Notes under the pieces: model-generated | What the model was told of the DNA's origin: nothing | Seen by the model: only the letters and a program-made list of their open reading frames with translations | The model's database searches: none | Shown: positions 42,824 to 51,077 of the stretch, in pieces | Layout of the letters: each line of letters opens with the position of its first letter | Numbering within the stretch: the first letter of the stretch is position 1 | Translations under genes and position numbers: made by a program | NCBI RefSeq assembly: GCF_000482465.1 | Contig: NZ_AXVJ01000042.1 | Location: 92,368-156,367 of the forward strand | DNA from: Runella limosa DSM 17973 | GTDB lineage: Bacteria > Bacteroidota > Bacteroidia > Cytophagales > Spirosomataceae | DNA: 64,000 nucleotides | Reading direction: 5' to 3'

Positions 42824-43216
42824 TTAAGCTTCTTGAAGGATAGCCGTTACTTCAATTTCAATGAGGTATTCAGGAGCGATGAGTTTGCTGATTTCTACCA
42901 TCGTTGTACAAGGACGAATCTCCCCAAAAAACTCTCCGTGCGCCCGTCCGTAGGTTTCCCACTGAGCAATATCAGTCACAAAAAGACGCGTGCGAACCAC
43001 GTCTTTGAGTGAAGCTCCTGCTTGAACGAGCACTTTCTCAATTTTCTCAATGATAAATTTTGTTTGGCCATAGGCGTCTCCGACGGCTACGGGGCCATTT
43101 TCGTCGGCAGCTACGGTGCCCGTGACTTCTATAATATTGCCGATTCGGACAGCGCGGGAATAGCCAATAATTGCTTCCCAAGGGGCTCCAGTGGAGAGGT
43201 TTACTCTTTGTGACAT
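42824..43216 (-). CDS. RidA family protein
   Basis: A 130-residue RidA/YjgF/UK114 protein. It likely hydrolyses reactive enamine/imine intermediates (or a related compound) of PLP enzymes. Family landmarks are the start VNLSTGAPWEAIIGYSRAVR, TGTVAADE, the VVRTRLFVTDIAQWE helix-strand and the final VEISKLIAPEYLIEIEVTAI. The conserved arginine (DVVRTR) is present. It is 32 bases downstream of the M1 peptidase gene and ends at the 42786-42818 hairpin, so it is probably the last gene of that operon. Confidence 0.94.
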   Translation of the reverse strand: MSQRVNLSTGAPWEAIIGYSRAVRIGNIIEVTGTVAADENGPVAVGDAYGQTKFIIEKIEKVLVQAGASLKDVVRTRLFVTDIAQWETYGRAHGEFFGEIRPCTTMVEISKLIAPEYLIEIEVTAILQEA

Positions 43217-43248
43217 TCGTTTATGTATGTATTGATGGGTAAAAAAAA

Positions 43249-45627
43249 CTACTCATTTTTAGCACCGCCTTGCTGACCTGCTTTGGGCGGTTGGGCTTGT
43301 TGGGCTTCGCGCATTGGATTGGTACCTCCGCGTTGGAAACCTCCACCTTTGAACAATTGAAAACGCGTTGGTTGCGTCGGCTGACGTGGGAAGCTGTTGC
43401 TCTCTTCGTCGATGTCCGCAATCTCACGGAATGGATCCAATGTCCACTGAACCACTTTTTTCTTCGTCGTTACGACTTTCGACACTTGTTGGTCGTTCAA
43501 ACGCCAGATTTCCGCTGGGAAGCGTGCTACCGAATCCGTGCCGTCTTCAAATTGCATTTTCACAATTACGGGCATCGGTAAACCACCTTTGTTCTTCACC
43601 TTCAACGTATAGAAGTTCATGCCTGATTCAACCAATTTACGCTCTTCTGGAGTCAAACTTGCCAAGTAGGTTTCGTATTTCTTCTTGTCAGCATCCGTTA
43701 CTTTATAAGGATCATACGAGTTGTAGAAATCCTTCATGTCAGGGTTTTTCTCTACCACCGACTCTTTTATAAAGTCTTTATCACGCTGACGAGCTACCGT
43801 GTTGCGTTTGTCTTCAGCTTCTTTTTTAGCGTTTGCTTTCGTGATGTCTGGGTTTTGCGTGTCTAAGGCAAACCATTCCACTTCGACCAAATCTTGGTCA
43901 ACGGGTTCGGTGCCGTAGAACCAACCTTTCCAGAACCAGTCCAAATCTACACCCGAAGCATCTTCCATCGTGCGGAAGAAGTCAGCGGGAGTTGGGTGCT
44001 TAAACTTCCAACGGTTAGCGTATTCTTTAAACGCATAGTCGAACAATTCACGTCCCATCACCGTCTCACGCAAGATGTTCAAGCCCGTAGCTGGTTTGGT
44101 ATAGGCATTGGGGCCAAAGCCCATAATGTTATCCGAACTCGACATGATAGGTACCTGCTTGCTTTGCTCGGTACGCATGTATTCGGTGATATTTTGCGGT
44201 TCGGCCACGTCTCCACCCAAGTTACGATCCCACTCTTTGGTCGTCAAATATTCCATAAACGAGTTCAAACCTTCGTCCATCCATGACCATTGGCGCTCAT
44301 CCGAGTTCACAATCATTGGGAACCAGTTGTGCCCTACTTCGTGAATAACCACCTGAATCAAAAAGTTTTTGATACCTTCCGAATAGGTTCCGTCAGCATC
44401 GGGGCGCGCTCCGTTGAACGAAATCATCGGATATTCCATCCCACCTACTGGGCCGTGTACTGACTGAGCGACGGGGTATGGATAATCAAAGGTAAATTTC
44501 GAGTACATTTTAACGGTGTGTGCCACCAACATGGTCGAATATTGCCCCCAAAGTGGATTAGCTTCTTTAGGATAAAACGACATCGCAAGCACTTTTTTGC
44601 CGTTTAGTTCTACGTTCATCGCATCCCAAATAAACTTACGGCTACTAGCGAACGCAAAATCACGAACGTTGTCCGCTTTGAACACCCACGTTTTTTTACC
44701 GTTTGGTTTATTGGCTTCGTTTTTAGTCGCTTCGTCTTGGTTTACAATCAAAACGGGCTTGTCGAACGTGGCGCGGGCTTTTTCTAAGCGTTTCATTTGT
44801 TCCGACGAAAGGATTTGCGAAGCGTTTTGAAGTTCACCACTTGCCCCTACAATGTGGTCGTTAGGAACGGTGATAGCTACTTTATAATTTCCGAATGGCA
44901 ATGTAAACTCACCTTGACCCAAAAACTGCTTGTTTTGCCAGCCGTTTACGTCGTCATACACACAAGCGCGCGGGAACCACTGCGCGATTTCGTAGATGAA
45001 GTTACCGTCTTTGGCAAAAAACTCGGCTCCACCGCGAGCGCCTTGGGCAAAACGGAAATCGGTGATGTTGAAATTCCAATCAATCTGAAAACTGACCGAT
45101 TGTCCTGAGCGGATAGGAGCATTCAAGTCGATGCGCATCATGGTTTCATTGATACGATAACGGAGGGCCTGACCCGTCTTAGGGTCTTTCACTGCCGTAA
45201 TTTTATGACCATAATCTTTGTCAATCATCGAACGCGTCATCGACGTAGCAGGCATTCCTTTTTCGTTGATAGAACTCGTCCGCGTCTGATTGGCCATTGA
45301 GTTTTTAGCAAAAAGATTTTGGTCAAGCTGAATCCACAAATACCGTAGTTCGTCGGGTGAGTTGTTGAAATACGTTACTATTTCTGAGCCTGTCAGGTGT
45401 TGTTTTTCGTCGTCAATTTCCGCTTTGATGTCATAATCAACGCGATTTTGCCAATACTCTTTGCCTGGTGCTCCTGATGCGGTGCGGTAAGTGTTGGGAG
45501 TTGGCAGGGCAGTTCCCATTTGCTCAAAACGAGAATTGGCGTGGTAATTTGCCGCGGGGGGCTGGGCAATAAGCGGTGAAAGTGCGCCGAGTAAGCAGCA
45601 CAAGAGAGGGATAAAAAACCTAGTCAT
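43249..45627 (-). CDS. M1-family zinc metallopeptidase (exported)
   Basis: A 792-residue aminopeptidase-like protein with a signal peptide (FFIPLLCCLLGALSPLIAQ). Zinc site HEVGHNW (His429, Glu430, His433) with the third ligand in WMDEGLNSFMEYL, 18 to 19 residues later. The substrate-recognition segment just upstream is GPVGGMEYPMI, a variant of the GAMEN motif, where Gly-Met-Glu-Tyr-Pro retains the glutamate. The tail ends in a Gln/Pro/Gly-rich stretch. Its ATG overlaps the stop of a RelE-like toxin gene by four bases (ATGA), an unusual coupling. Confidence 0.93.
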   Translation of the reverse strand: MTRFFIPLLCCLLGALSPLIAQPPAANYHANSRFEQMGTALPTPNTYRTASGAPGKEYWQNRVDYDIKAEIDDEKQHLTGSEIVTYFNNSPDELRYLWIQLDQNLFAKNSMANQTRTSSINEKGMPATSMTRSMIDKDYGHKITAVKDPKTGQALRYRINETMMRIDLNAPIRSGQSVSFQIDWNFNITDFRFAQGARGGAEFFAKDGNFIYEIAQWFPRACVYDDVNGWQNKQFLGQGEFTLPFGNYKVAITVPNDHIVGASGELQNASQILSSEQMKRLEKARATFDKPVLIVNQDEATKNEANKPNGKKTWVFKADNVRDFAFASSRKFIWDAMNVELNGKKVLAMSFYPKEANPLWGQYSTMLVAHTVKMYSKFTFDYPYPVAQSVHGPVGGMEYPMISFNGARPDADGTYSEGIKNFLIQVVIHEVGHNWFPMIVNSDERQWSWMDEGLNSFMEYLTTKEWDRNLGGDVAEPQNITEYMRTEQSKQVPIMSSSDNIMGFGPNAYTKPATGLNILRETVMGRELFDYAFKEYANRWKFKHPTPADFFRTMEDASGVDLDWFWKGWFYGTEPVDQDLVEVEWFALDTQNPDITKANAKKEAEDKRNTVARQRDKDFIKESVVEKNPDMKDFYNSYDPYKVTDADKKKYETYLASLTPEERKLVESGMNFYTLKVKNKGGLPMPVIVKMQFEDGTDSVARFPAEIWRLNDQQVSKVVTTKKKVVQWTLDPFREIADIDEESNSFPRQPTQPTRFQLFKGGGFQRGGTNPMREAQQAQPPKAGQQGGAKNE

Positions 45628-45959
45628 TGGGGTTTGTTGATTGAGTTAAGTCGAATAATGATTTCTTTTTCTGAAATGGTAGTTTGTTCACTTTTATCGT
45701 AAATACTTAATAAATAAACAGTTTCGTCTATGATTTTAACGTACGTGATAACTCGTGCTCCTGCGCTTTTACCTTTGTTTTTGGAGCGAATAGGCATACG
45801 AATCTTATAGCAATCTTTACCAATAGAAGTGCCTTGAAGAGGGTTTTCTTCCAGTGTTTCTATCAGAGATAAATAATCGTACTTTAAAGAATGATATTTT
45901 TTAGATAAGCGCTTAAGCTCTTTTTCAAAGTCTTGAACGGCTACAATTTTAAAGCTCAT
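45624..45959 (-). CDS. RelE/ParE-like toxin component
   Basis: A 111-residue RelE/ParE-fold protein: FKIVAVQDFEKELKRLSKKYHSL, then YKIRMPIRSKNKGKSAGARVITYVKI and VYLLSIYDKSEQTTISEKEI, the pattern of many Bacteroidota RelE-superfamily toxins. The candidate antitoxin gene overlaps its start by 11 bases. The stop overlaps the M1 peptidase start. Whether it is an active mRNA interferase is unknown. Confidence 0.85.
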   Translation of the reverse strand: MSFKIVAVQDFEKELKRLSKKYHSLKYDYLSLIETLEENPLQGTSIGKDCYKIRMPIRSKNKGKSAGARVITYVKIIDETVYLLSIYDKSEQTTISEKEIIIRLNSINKPQ

Positions 45960-46170
45960 CGAAAAGTTCTCTAGCTGTTTTTAACTTAATCTTCCCCTGA
46001 GCGTGAAGTTCCGCTTGGTGGAAAGACCGTTCGAGGCTATCCAAAAATTCCTCTTTGGTAGGTGGTCGGTCGTGGTCATCATCTTCTATTTTGACTTTTG
46101 CTTTGACGGCCTTGGCCATTTCTAAAAACAAATTGCGATGACGTTCTTTCGTTTCTATGATGATTCGCAT
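45949..46170 (-). CDS. Putative antitoxin partner
   Basis: A 73-residue protein with an acidic core (KIEDDDHDRPPTKEEFLDSLERS) and a C-terminal helix KLKTARELFDEL, as in the toxin-binding ends of Bacteroidota antitoxins that pair with RelE-like toxins. It overlaps the downstream toxin gene by 11 bases. A -7-like box (complement TACTTTTG) lies at 46190-46197, 20 bases upstream of its ATG, so the unit may have its own promoter inside the gap to lptG. Confidence 0.78.
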   Translation of the reverse strand: MRIIIETKERHRNLFLEMAKAVKAKVKIEDDDHDRPPTKEEFLDSLERSFHQAELHAQGKIKLKTARELFDEL

Positions 46171-46209
46171 GACTTGAGCTGTTTACAACCAAAAGTAAGA
46201 AATTATTTT

Positions 46210-47286
46210 TTACCTAGGTAATGTCTTATACAACACAAAACCAATCGCGGCAAAAATGATATTAGGCAGCCATACCGCCACGATAGCGGGAATCGTACCT
46301 GATTCAGCAATTCCTTTGGCCAACATAAAAAACAACAGATAGACGAAGGCCAAAATAAACCCAAACGCAATTTGTAAGCCTGAACCACGGCGACTTTTTC
46401 GCGCTGATACCACTACTCCGATGATGGTCAGGATGATAAAGGCAAAGGGGTGCGTAAAACGCGTGTATTTTTCGAGTAAATAGGTTTCGACCCCGTCGGC
46501 TCCGCGTAGTCGGAGAAGGTCAATATAGTCATTGAGTTGCGTCAGCGTTAGCTCTTCAAAGCGATTCTTATCATTTTCAAAGTCTTTGGGACTGAGGTTG
46601 AGCGTAGTGTCAATTTGTGTCCCTTTGGTAATGGTTTCCGTTAGGCCGTCAATTTTGCGGATTCGATAGTCGTAAACCGTCCATTTCTTCTTTTTAGGCT
46701 CCCAAACAATGCGGTCAGAAGTGAGCTTTTCCTTTAATTGATTGCCTTCGATGCGTTCTAATGTAAACTTATACCCTGTCAGTGAAGCGTTGTTGTAACT
46801 TTCGAGGTAAGCATAAAGCTTAGGAGCTACTTTAATGTGAAAGTTACGCTGATTGAAATAATATTGGTCTTCGATGTATTTGTATTCAAAACCCAAGCGG
46901 ATTTTGTTCGCCCGTGGAATCACCCAACCTACCATATAAAACGTAAATAACGCTAACATCGCGGAGCCAATAAAATAAGGAACCAACATTCGCAAAAAAC
47001 TTACGCCACTGCTAAAAATGGCAATGATTTCGGTGCGAGCCGCCATGCGAGCCGTAAAGAAAACGGTGGCAATAAATACCAACAATGGGCTTAGGTAGTT
47101 GGCGTAATAGGGAATCAGGTTGGCGTAATAGTCAAGTAGAATCTCGCTTGCAGGCGGGTTGAACTTACGGAAGTTGTCGATTTTTTCGGTGAAGTCAATC
47201 ACGCAGATAATAAGCAACGTGATGAGAACCGTGAAAACGTAAGTAATCAGAAAGTTTTTAAGAATATAGCGGTCTAATAGTTTCAT
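46210..47286 (-). CDS. LptF/LptG-family lipopolysaccharide export permease
   Basis: A 358-residue YjgP/YjgQ protein. The start MKLLDRYILKNFLITYVFTVL is a family hallmark. Three N-terminal and three C-terminal membrane helices flank a periplasmic jelly-roll of about 170 residues (residues about 120-280). With LptB and the partner permease it would extract lipopolysaccharide from the inner membrane toward LptC/A/D. The start overlaps the stop of the DUF6169 gene by four bases. LptF versus LptG cannot be separated here with confidence. Confidence 0.9.
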   Translation of the reverse strand: MKLLDRYILKNFLITYVFTVLITLLIICVIDFTEKIDNFRKFNPPASEILLDYYANLIPYYANYLSPLLVFIATVFFTARMAARTEIIAIFSSGVSFLRMLVPYFIGSAMLALFTFYMVGWVIPRANKIRLGFEYKYIEDQYYFNQRNFHIKVAPKLYAYLESYNNASLTGYKFTLERIEGNQLKEKLTSDRIVWEPKKKKWTVYDYRIRKIDGLTETITKGTQIDTTLNLSPKDFENDKNRFEELTLTQLNDYIDLLRLRGADGVETYLLEKYTRFTHPFAFIILTIIGVVVSARKSRRGSGLQIAFGFILAFVYLLFFMLAKGIAESGTIPAIVAVWLPNIIFAAIGFVLYKTLPR

Positions 47287-47762
47287 GATTTATAATCAGA
47301 GTACATTTGATAGCTTTCTAAGAAAGCATTTAAGAGGTTCTCCCGTTCGGTGTTATTTCGATGGATTAGAACAGCGCCTAAAATAACAACATCGTCTAAT
47401 GAAAACGAAAAATCGTACTTTTCGAGGTCAGTAGTACGGAATTTTATGAACCATTTGTCAAAGACTCTTTTTCGTGCAAATTGTTTCTTATCGATACTTT
47501 CGCAAACATAAATCAGCACATTTTGCTGGTTTTCGAAAAAATTGGATAAAAAATATAAAATCGTAGAAGGAACTCTTGCGTCAACAGGCAGTTCTTTATC
47601 TGCCCCGAAACTAAATTCAACGATTGCGCCATTAGGAATCTCTAGGTGATTAAAATGGAACGAGGCATCGAATAACGCGATATTGTAGTTAACGGCATAG
47701 TCTGATGTAAACGAAAACGTCCCATCAGGTTGCTCAATGATGGGATAGGGAAATTCTAACAA
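47283..47762 (-). CDS. DUF6169 family protein
   Basis: A 159-residue protein that I match to DUF6169: FPYPIIEQPDGTFSFTSDYAVNYNI at the start, GAIVEFSFGADKELPVDARV and TERENLLNAFLESYQ near the end. The start is TTG (the frame offers no earlier ATG), and it overlaps by 29 bases with a 54-codon gene. Function unknown. It is coupled to lptG by ATGA. Soluble and acidic, without signal peptide. Confidence 0.7.
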   Translation of the reverse strand: MLEFPYPIIEQPDGTFSFTSDYAVNYNIALFDASFHFNHLEIPNGAIVEFSFGADKELPVDARVPSTILYFLSNFFENQQNVLIYVCESIDKKQFARKRVFDKWFIKFRTTDLEKYDFSFSLDDVVILGAVLIHRNNTERENLLNAFLESYQMYSDYKS

Positions 47763-47898
47763 TTTTGCGGCCCTTTTTGTTAATGATAGATGTGTTACCC
47801 TTACTCAATTCTTGGTGAATTTCGTTTTTATCACTCATCATTTTTCGTACAGTTTCTTCTAAACTGCTTCCTTTAGGAATATTGATTTTGATTTCCAT
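47734..47898 (-). CDS. Small 54-residue protein upstream of the DUF6169 gene
   Basis: A 54-residue frame, ATG at 47898 and TGA at 47734-47736. It encodes MEIKINIPKGSSLEETVRKM at the start and ends in GRKIVRISLSHH. A beta-strand then a helix are predicted, a shape seen in small antitoxins and adaptor proteins. It overlaps the DUF6169 gene by 29 bases in another frame. A -7-like box (complement TAGCTTTG) is at 47985-47992, upstream. Nothing similar is known to me; coding status rests on position, overlap and composition. Confidence 0.55.
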   Translation of the reverse strand: MEIKINIPKGSSLEETVRKMMSDKNEIHQELSKGNTSIINKKGRKIVRISLSHH

Positions 47899-48002
47899 GG
47901 TGCTTGCAGTCGTCTAAATCTTTGATTCTATTTACTAAACCATGCTGACCACTATTTGGTAAGTGGGGTTTTCATGTTTTTACACAAAGCTACTAAAATA
48001 AT

Positions 48003-48031
48003 AAAACCGCTCGTTTAATGCGAGCGGTTTT
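48003..48031 (-). terminator. Terminator after dsbD
   Basis: An 11-base inverted repeat (48003-48013 with 48021-48031) with a GC core, just after the stop of the 48040 gene and followed by T residues on the minus strand. Confidence 0.85.
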
Positions 48032-48039
48032 TAGATTAT

Positions 48040-50079
48040 TTAACGCTTAAACTTAGAAAGTCCTGAGTCTAAAAATTGGACAAACTCCTCGGTACTCGCG
48101 TAGCCAATCGGCTTGGTGAGTAGCTCACCGTCGGGACTAATGACGCAGTAAAAAGGCTGGGCGTTGTTGTTAAACTTCGTGATTTGCAAATCCGCGTTTT
48201 TGTCGCCGATGGTGGTTTTTTCGCGCTTATCGTAAGTTGATACAAACTGTTTTTCTTTAGGCAACTCTGTTTTATCATCCACGTACAGCGAAGCAATCAC
48301 AAATTCTTTTTTCAAACGATCCAACACTTCGGGTTGTGGCCAAACGTTGGCTTCCATTTTGCGGCAGTTGGCACAGTTGAAACCTGTAAAGTCAACAAAT
48401 ACGGGTTTGCCTGTGGCTTTGGCTTGGGCTAAGGCTTGCTCGTAATCAAAGTAGCCTTCAAGGCCATGTGGCAAGTGAGGTTTGCTGCGATCGAGTTTGG
48501 CCGTACTTCCCGTACTTGTTCCACCAACGGCGTTGGTCAAGAAAAAGTCTTGGGTTTGCTCAGGAGGCAACCAACCCGACAACGCCCGAAGAGGCGCCCC
48601 AAACATCCCTGGAAGCATATAGACCACAAAAGCAAAAGTCGAAGACGAAATCAACAAGCGCGGAATCGTTACTCCTTTCACGGGAGAGTCTTTGTCCATG
48701 CGGAGTTTGCCAAGGACATAAAAACCAATGATGGTGAACAGGACAATCCAAATTGCCAAGAAAATTTCGCGGTCAAGGACGTTCCAGCGGTAAGCTAAGT
48801 CGATATTGCTCAAAAACTTGAGGGCTAACGCAAACTCCAACAGTCCAAATACAACCTTAAATTCATTGAGCCAACCTCCTGATTTCGGAAGGCTTTTCAA
48901 GAATTTTGGGAACATGGCCAAGCCCGTAAACACCACGGCGAAAGGCATTGAGAAAGCAATCATCCCAAGCACGGGACGCATTACTTCGTTGCCTTTGGAA
49001 GCCAAAATTAACAGCGAACCTGCAATCGGTGCCGTACACGAAAACGAAACCACAACGAGTGTAAGGGCCATAAAGAAAATCCCTATGAGACCGCCTTTAT
49101 CGGCTTGTTTGTCCACATTATTTACAAATGAACTCGGCAATACTATCTCAAACAAACCCAAAAATGATAAACCAAATAGGATAAATACCACAAAGAAAAT
49201 GGCGTTGGGCGCCCAGTGGGTACTGATAAAGTTAGCAGCTTGTGCTCCTCCAATACGGGACACTAAAAAACCTAGCAAGGTAAAAATAGAAACGATGGAA
49301 AGGCCATACAACAAAGCCTTGCTGGTGCCGTGCTCTTGTTTGGTAAAATAACTCACCGTCATCGGCATGATGGGGTAAATACAAGGCATGAAAATAGACG
49401 CCAAACCTCCTAAGAAACAAGCCAATAAGAAGCTCCACAACGATTCTTCCTCGGCGGGTTCGGGAATAGTCGTCGTTTCTGAAGGTGCAGCGGTTGCTTC
49501 CGACGTTGCTTCAGGAGCTGGAGTTGCGGCAACGGTGTTGCTGTCTTTGGCTGGCGTTGCTGTGACTTGCTCTGTTGGCTGGCTCGCTGTAGGCTGAATT
49601 GTCGCAGCTGCGTCGGCGGCTACTTTAATATCGGTAATTTTAAAATCAGCACTTCCCATGGTGCAAAGACCATCGTTTTGGCAGGTTTGATAATCAATTG
49701 CTACTTCGATTTGAGGGTTGGCCTTGAGAATCTTTACTTTTTGTACAAAAGAACCCGTGCCTTCAGCTACGCTTGTATTTCCCCCCCATACCTCTTCGTA
49801 AAAGTTGTGAAACCCAACGGGCTTGATTTTACCCACCAATTGATACGTATCGTTGGGCTTGAACTTAAACTCAGTTGGATTGGGGCCATCTTTTACCTCA
49901 AATTCCGTGGAGTACAAATGCCAAGTGGGGTCGATAGCCGCAATGAACTTAATTTCGACAATGTCTCCTACTTTTACCTCTTTTTTGGGTGAATCGACAT
50001 TCCATTTTGCGTGATTTTGGACTTGCCCAAAGGTTGTTAGGGTCAAGAGTACTAAGAGAGCACTGATTACACTTTTCAT
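48040..50079 (-). CDS. dsbD: DsbD-like thiol:disulfide interchange protein
   Basis: A 679-residue protein with signal peptide, an N-terminal beta-domain (HAKWNVDSPKKEVKVGD, with Cys133 and Cys139 in YQTCQNDGLC), an Ala/Thr/Pro linker, a DsbD/CcdA-type membrane domain of eight helices (SLWSFLLACFLGGLASIFMPCIYPIMP with its first Cys; VVSFSCTAPIAGSLL) and a C-terminal thioredoxin domain (VDFTGFNCANCRKME). It carries electrons from cytoplasmic thioredoxin to the periplasm. The last gene of a two-gene operon with the CxxC lipoprotein upstream (27-base gap). Confidence 0.93.
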   Translation of the reverse strand: MKSVISALLVLLTLTTFGQVQNHAKWNVDSPKKEVKVGDIVEIKFIAAIDPTWHLYSTEFEVKDGPNPTEFKFKPNDTYQLVGKIKPVGFHNFYEEVWGGNTSVAEGTGSFVQKVKILKANPQIEVAIDYQTCQNDGLCTMGSADFKITDIKVAADAAATIQPTASQPTEQVTATPAKDSNTVAATPAPEATSEATAAPSETTTIPEPAEEESLWSFLLACFLGGLASIFMPCIYPIMPMTVSYFTKQEHGTSKALLYGLSIVSIFTLLGFLVSRIGGAQAANFISTHWAPNAIFFVVFILFGLSFLGLFEIVLPSSFVNNVDKQADKGGLIGIFFMALTLVVVSFSCTAPIAGSLLILASKGNEVMRPVLGMIAFSMPFAVVFTGLAMFPKFLKSLPKSGGWLNEFKVVFGLLEFALALKFLSNIDLAYRWNVLDREIFLAIWIVLFTIIGFYVLGKLRMDKDSPVKGVTIPRLLISSSTFAFVVYMLPGMFGAPLRALSGWLPPEQTQDFFLTNAVGGTSTGSTAKLDRSKPHLPHGLEGYFDYEQALAQAKATGKPVFVDFTGFNCANCRKMEANVWPQPEVLDRLKKEFVIASLYVDDKTELPKEKQFVSTYDKREKTTIGDKNADLQITKFNNNAQPFYCVISPDGELLTKPIGYASTEEFVQFLDSGLSKFKR

Positions 50080-50106
50080 AAAGTACGTTATAGATAACGG
50101 TTAGTT

Positions 50107-50700
50107 TTATTTAATTTTTTGCAACGACTTGGCGTTTACTTTTCGTATGACTTCGTTTCGTTTAAACTTTACGCGCCAAACGGCCAAATGTGTGGCATCT
50201 TCCCCAAAACATTTGTGACAAATGCTACTTTGCAGCGAAACGGGTGCATTATACACCAGTGCAGAGTCGCCTAATTTTTGGATATTAGGGATTTGAGAGA
50301 GTTTATTTTCGGCATTATATACGTAAGCATCAAGGATTTCTTGCTCTTTGGCCGACAATGTGGGGTTTTTGAGGTCTTTTGTGCCTAAGAGGTTGATTTC
50401 TGCGGTATATAACTTTTCCAACGAATCTAGTTGTGGTAATTTTTGCAATTGGCACAAAGCCGCAGCATCTGAAGGGGACTTCGCTAGGGAGTTTTCGAGG
50501 TTTGCTTGTGCTTGTTTTACAATTCTCTGGCCCCAGTCATCCACAATAGTCACGACTTGTTGCGTGGTTACTCGTTTGATTTGCATACTTTTTACCTTCT
50601 CAACGGCTTCTTTGGAGCCATTGACACGTCTTTCCATATTGCAACCAACAAATAATAGACCAACGAACGCTACGAGCGTAAACGACGAAAAATAATTCAC
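50107..50700 (-). CDS. Lipoprotein with a CxxC motif (DUF3365/Tll0287-like)
   Basis: A 197-residue lipoprotein (lipobox FVGCN, cysteine 20). The mature part is helical and ends with VSLQSSICHKCFGEDATHLAVWRVKFKR. The order resembles the Tll0287-like/DUF3365 domain, in which a terminal CxxCH site binds heme. Here the pair is C-H-K-C-F-G, so the histidine after the second cysteine is lost, and c-type heme attachment is unlikely. A free or redox-active dithiol is plausible and would suit the DsbD gene that follows. The family assignment is tentative. Confidence 0.7.
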   Translation of the reverse strand: MNYFSSFTLVAFVGLLFVGCNMERRVNGSKEAVEKVKSMQIKRVTTQQVVTIVDDWGQRIVKQAQANLENSLAKSPSDAAALCQLQKLPQLDSLEKLYTAEINLLGTKDLKNPTLSAKEQEILDAYVYNAENKLSQIPNIQKLGDSALVYNAPVSLQSSICHKCFGEDATHLAVWRVKFKRNEVIRKVNAKSLQKIK

Positions 50701-50720
50701 AAACAGATGGATTTAGAATA

Positions 50721-50752
50721 CAAAACTATCTTTATTCTGACGTAAAGCCAAA
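50721..50752 (-). promoter_or_regulatory. Promoter of the lipoprotein-dsbD operon
   Basis: On the minus strand TTTG (50749-50752), 20 bases, TAGTTTTG (50721-50728): an exact Bacteroidota -33/-7 match ending 21 bases before the start codon. Confidence 0.8.
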
Positions 50753-50928
50753 ACGCCTCAGCAACTGGTTTGGTTCAGAAAAAAGCGTTACAAAAGCCGT
50801 ATTTGTTGATGATATATGTATAAAGTACAATTTCTTTTGACCATTACTTCTGCACTACAAACAAGTGTTTGGTACGTGCCTGATAGTTAAAATTACAACT
50901 ATTTCTTCAAAACCTACTATTTTGGTAA

Positions 50929-50942
50929 CGTTCCCGATAACG
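50929..50942 (+). promoter_or_regulatory. Candidate operator upstream of the GntR-type regulator gene
   Basis: CGTT-CCCGAT-AACG, an imperfect inverted repeat with 4-base arms and a 6-base spacer, 136 bases before the regulator start. The rest of the 377-base gap (50701-51077) is AT-rich with no gene, apart from the divergent promoter at 50721-50752. It was not found in front of the GH105 genes. Confidence 0.35.
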
Positions 50943-51077
50943 ATTGCATAAAAAAATACGTAAAAAGCAATCAAAAATTTAATAGCAACTTCCTATATTT
51001 CAATTACCAAGTCAACTACCCAAAAAATACGTCTTTTAGTATTTCTCAAAAAAAGACAATTGTAAATAGGAAATAAG

